Assembly: GCA_030629925.1 (NCBI GenBank)
Contig: DAOVOB010000083.1
Location: 1 to 5,836, forward strand
DNA from: Fidelibacterota bacterium
GTDB lineage: Bacteria > Fidelibacterota > Fidelibacteria > Fidelibacterales > Fidelibacteraceae
Reading direction: 5' to 3'
DNA: 5,836 nt
Shown one piece after another: positions 5,551-5,836 of this stretch (position 1 is its first letter; every line of letters begins with the position of its first letter). Below the pieces are notes generated by a model. It worked only from the letters and a program-made list of their open reading frames with translations, had not been told where the DNA came from and ran no database searches. A program made the position numbers and the translations under genes.

Positions 5551-5576
5551 TCCGGCAGATCCTCTCTGCGTTCGGA
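5551..5576 (+). repeat. further hairpin in the repeat region, different type
   Basis: TCCG (5551-5554) pairs with CGGA (5573-5576) and GCAGA (5555-5559) with TCTGC (5565-5569), leaving a one-sided GTT bulge and a 5-nt loop. It sits between heptamer arrays like copies A-D but lacks the symmetric GNA internal loop, so it may be a different or decayed family. Confidence 0.45.
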
Positions 5577-5590
5577 CACCAGCAGGAAGG

Positions 5591-5639
5591 TCTTCACCTC
5601 TTACGCTTCACATAATTGTCAATTATCCTTTCTCAATTG
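5591..5639 (+). repeat. mixed-word heptanucleotide array, seven words in phase
   Basis: Seven consecutive 7-nt blocks start at 5591, 5598, 5605, 5612, 5619, 5626 and 5633. The first three end in TCAC or TTAC; the later ones include TCAATTA (5619), TCCTTTC (5626) and TCAATTG (5633), the same vocabulary as at 526-586. It ends directly at CCTGCC (5640). The block from 5406 to 5639 otherwise holds no coding sequence. Confidence 0.6.
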
Positions 5640-5651
5640 CCTGCCCTGCGC

Positions 5652-5836
5652 CCCGATGCTTCCATTAGACTCCCTAGTACTAAAAAAAGCAGTAAATTAT
5701 AGTGTAAGGATTCTACATGGCGGGGTTGAGCAAGTCTACCCGATGCTTATAGCTAACGAGTTCATTCCCCGATTAAGACCCAACCCCGTGTATTAGGAAA
5801 GACTAGTTGGTAATCTAATCCATAGATCATTAATGG
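5652..5836 (+). other. structured non-coding segment, possible mobile-element end
   Basis: No reading frame of note is present. CGGGGTTG (5721-5728) and CAACCCCG (5781-5788) form a perfect 8-bp stem, and GTCT (5734-5737) with AGAC (5776-5779) a second stem inside it, closing a loop of 38 nt. The ten bases CCCGATGCTT occur twice, at 5652-5661 outside the stem and at 5739-5748 inside the loop, and CCCCGAT occurs again at 5767-5773. A weaker stem, ATTAG (5792-5796) with CTAAT (5815-5819), follows. The heptamer style of the preceding DNA stops at 5639. The layout could be the non-coding end of an insertion sequence such as IS110-type with its guide RNA, or an unrelated structured RNA. The window ends before any transposase could be seen. 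Confidence 0.35.

Noticed and set aside
5690..5836. tRNA gene in the right-hand structured segment
   Set aside because: The 8-bp stem encloses 52 nt without the GTTCAANNC T-arm or D-arm pattern, and the arms do not form a cloverleaf.

Overview
The window reads as bacterial chromosome, moderately AT-rich, with closely packed genes. One four-gene operon on the + strand (658-5320) is bracketed by repeat-rich non-coding DNA. The style suggests an uncultivated member of the Bacteroidota/Cloacimonadota/Marinimicrobia-like (FCB) assemblage: a stand-alone four-helix-bundle protein gene, an antiporter with a cleavable-looking leader, PTS EIIA domains used for regulation, weak GAGG-type ribosome binding sites, and CAATTG/CCTTT-rich intergenic repeats. 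This placement is an inference from style. There is no rRNA or marker gene to confirm it.

Layout. Positions 1-80 hold a hairpin repeat and a heptamer-type repeat array. Positions 81-440 (minus strand) encode a four-helix-bundle (23S rRNA intervening-sequence type) protein. Positions 441-657 are a divergent intergenic region with a putative promoter for the minus-strand gene and, at 526-627, an array of 7-nt words. The operon follows: a small four-helix membrane protein (658-1065), a CPA2-type cation/proton antiporter fused to a PTS EIIA domain (1070-3223), a stand-alone EIIA protein with an extra C-terminal alpha/beta domain (3236-4048), and a second, shorter cation/proton antiporter without EIIA (4064-5320). 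Gaps are 4, 12 and 15 nt, so one transcript is likely, ending at a strong hairpin-plus-T-tract terminator (5373-5405). Positions 5406-5836 have no gene. They contain more hairpin repeats and heptamer arrays, then a different, structured segment (about 5650-5836) that may be the edge of a mobile element.

How the genes fit. The two antiporters would exchange Na+ or K+ for protons across the inner membrane. One carries its phosphorylatable EIIA domain in cis. The other lacks one but sits beside a separate EIIA protein that could act in trans. The linker before EIIA in the first antiporter and the C-terminal domain of the stand-alone EIIA protein look like versions of the same domain. The cluster is best read as an ion/pH homeostasis module under phosphorelay and perhaps ligand control.

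The least ordinary part is the non-coding DNA. Degenerate words keep a strict 7-nt phase, and they alternate with a hairpin family whose outer stems change by compensation around a constant GNA/GNA internal loop. The same repeat array flanks the four-helix-bundle gene in inverted orientation.
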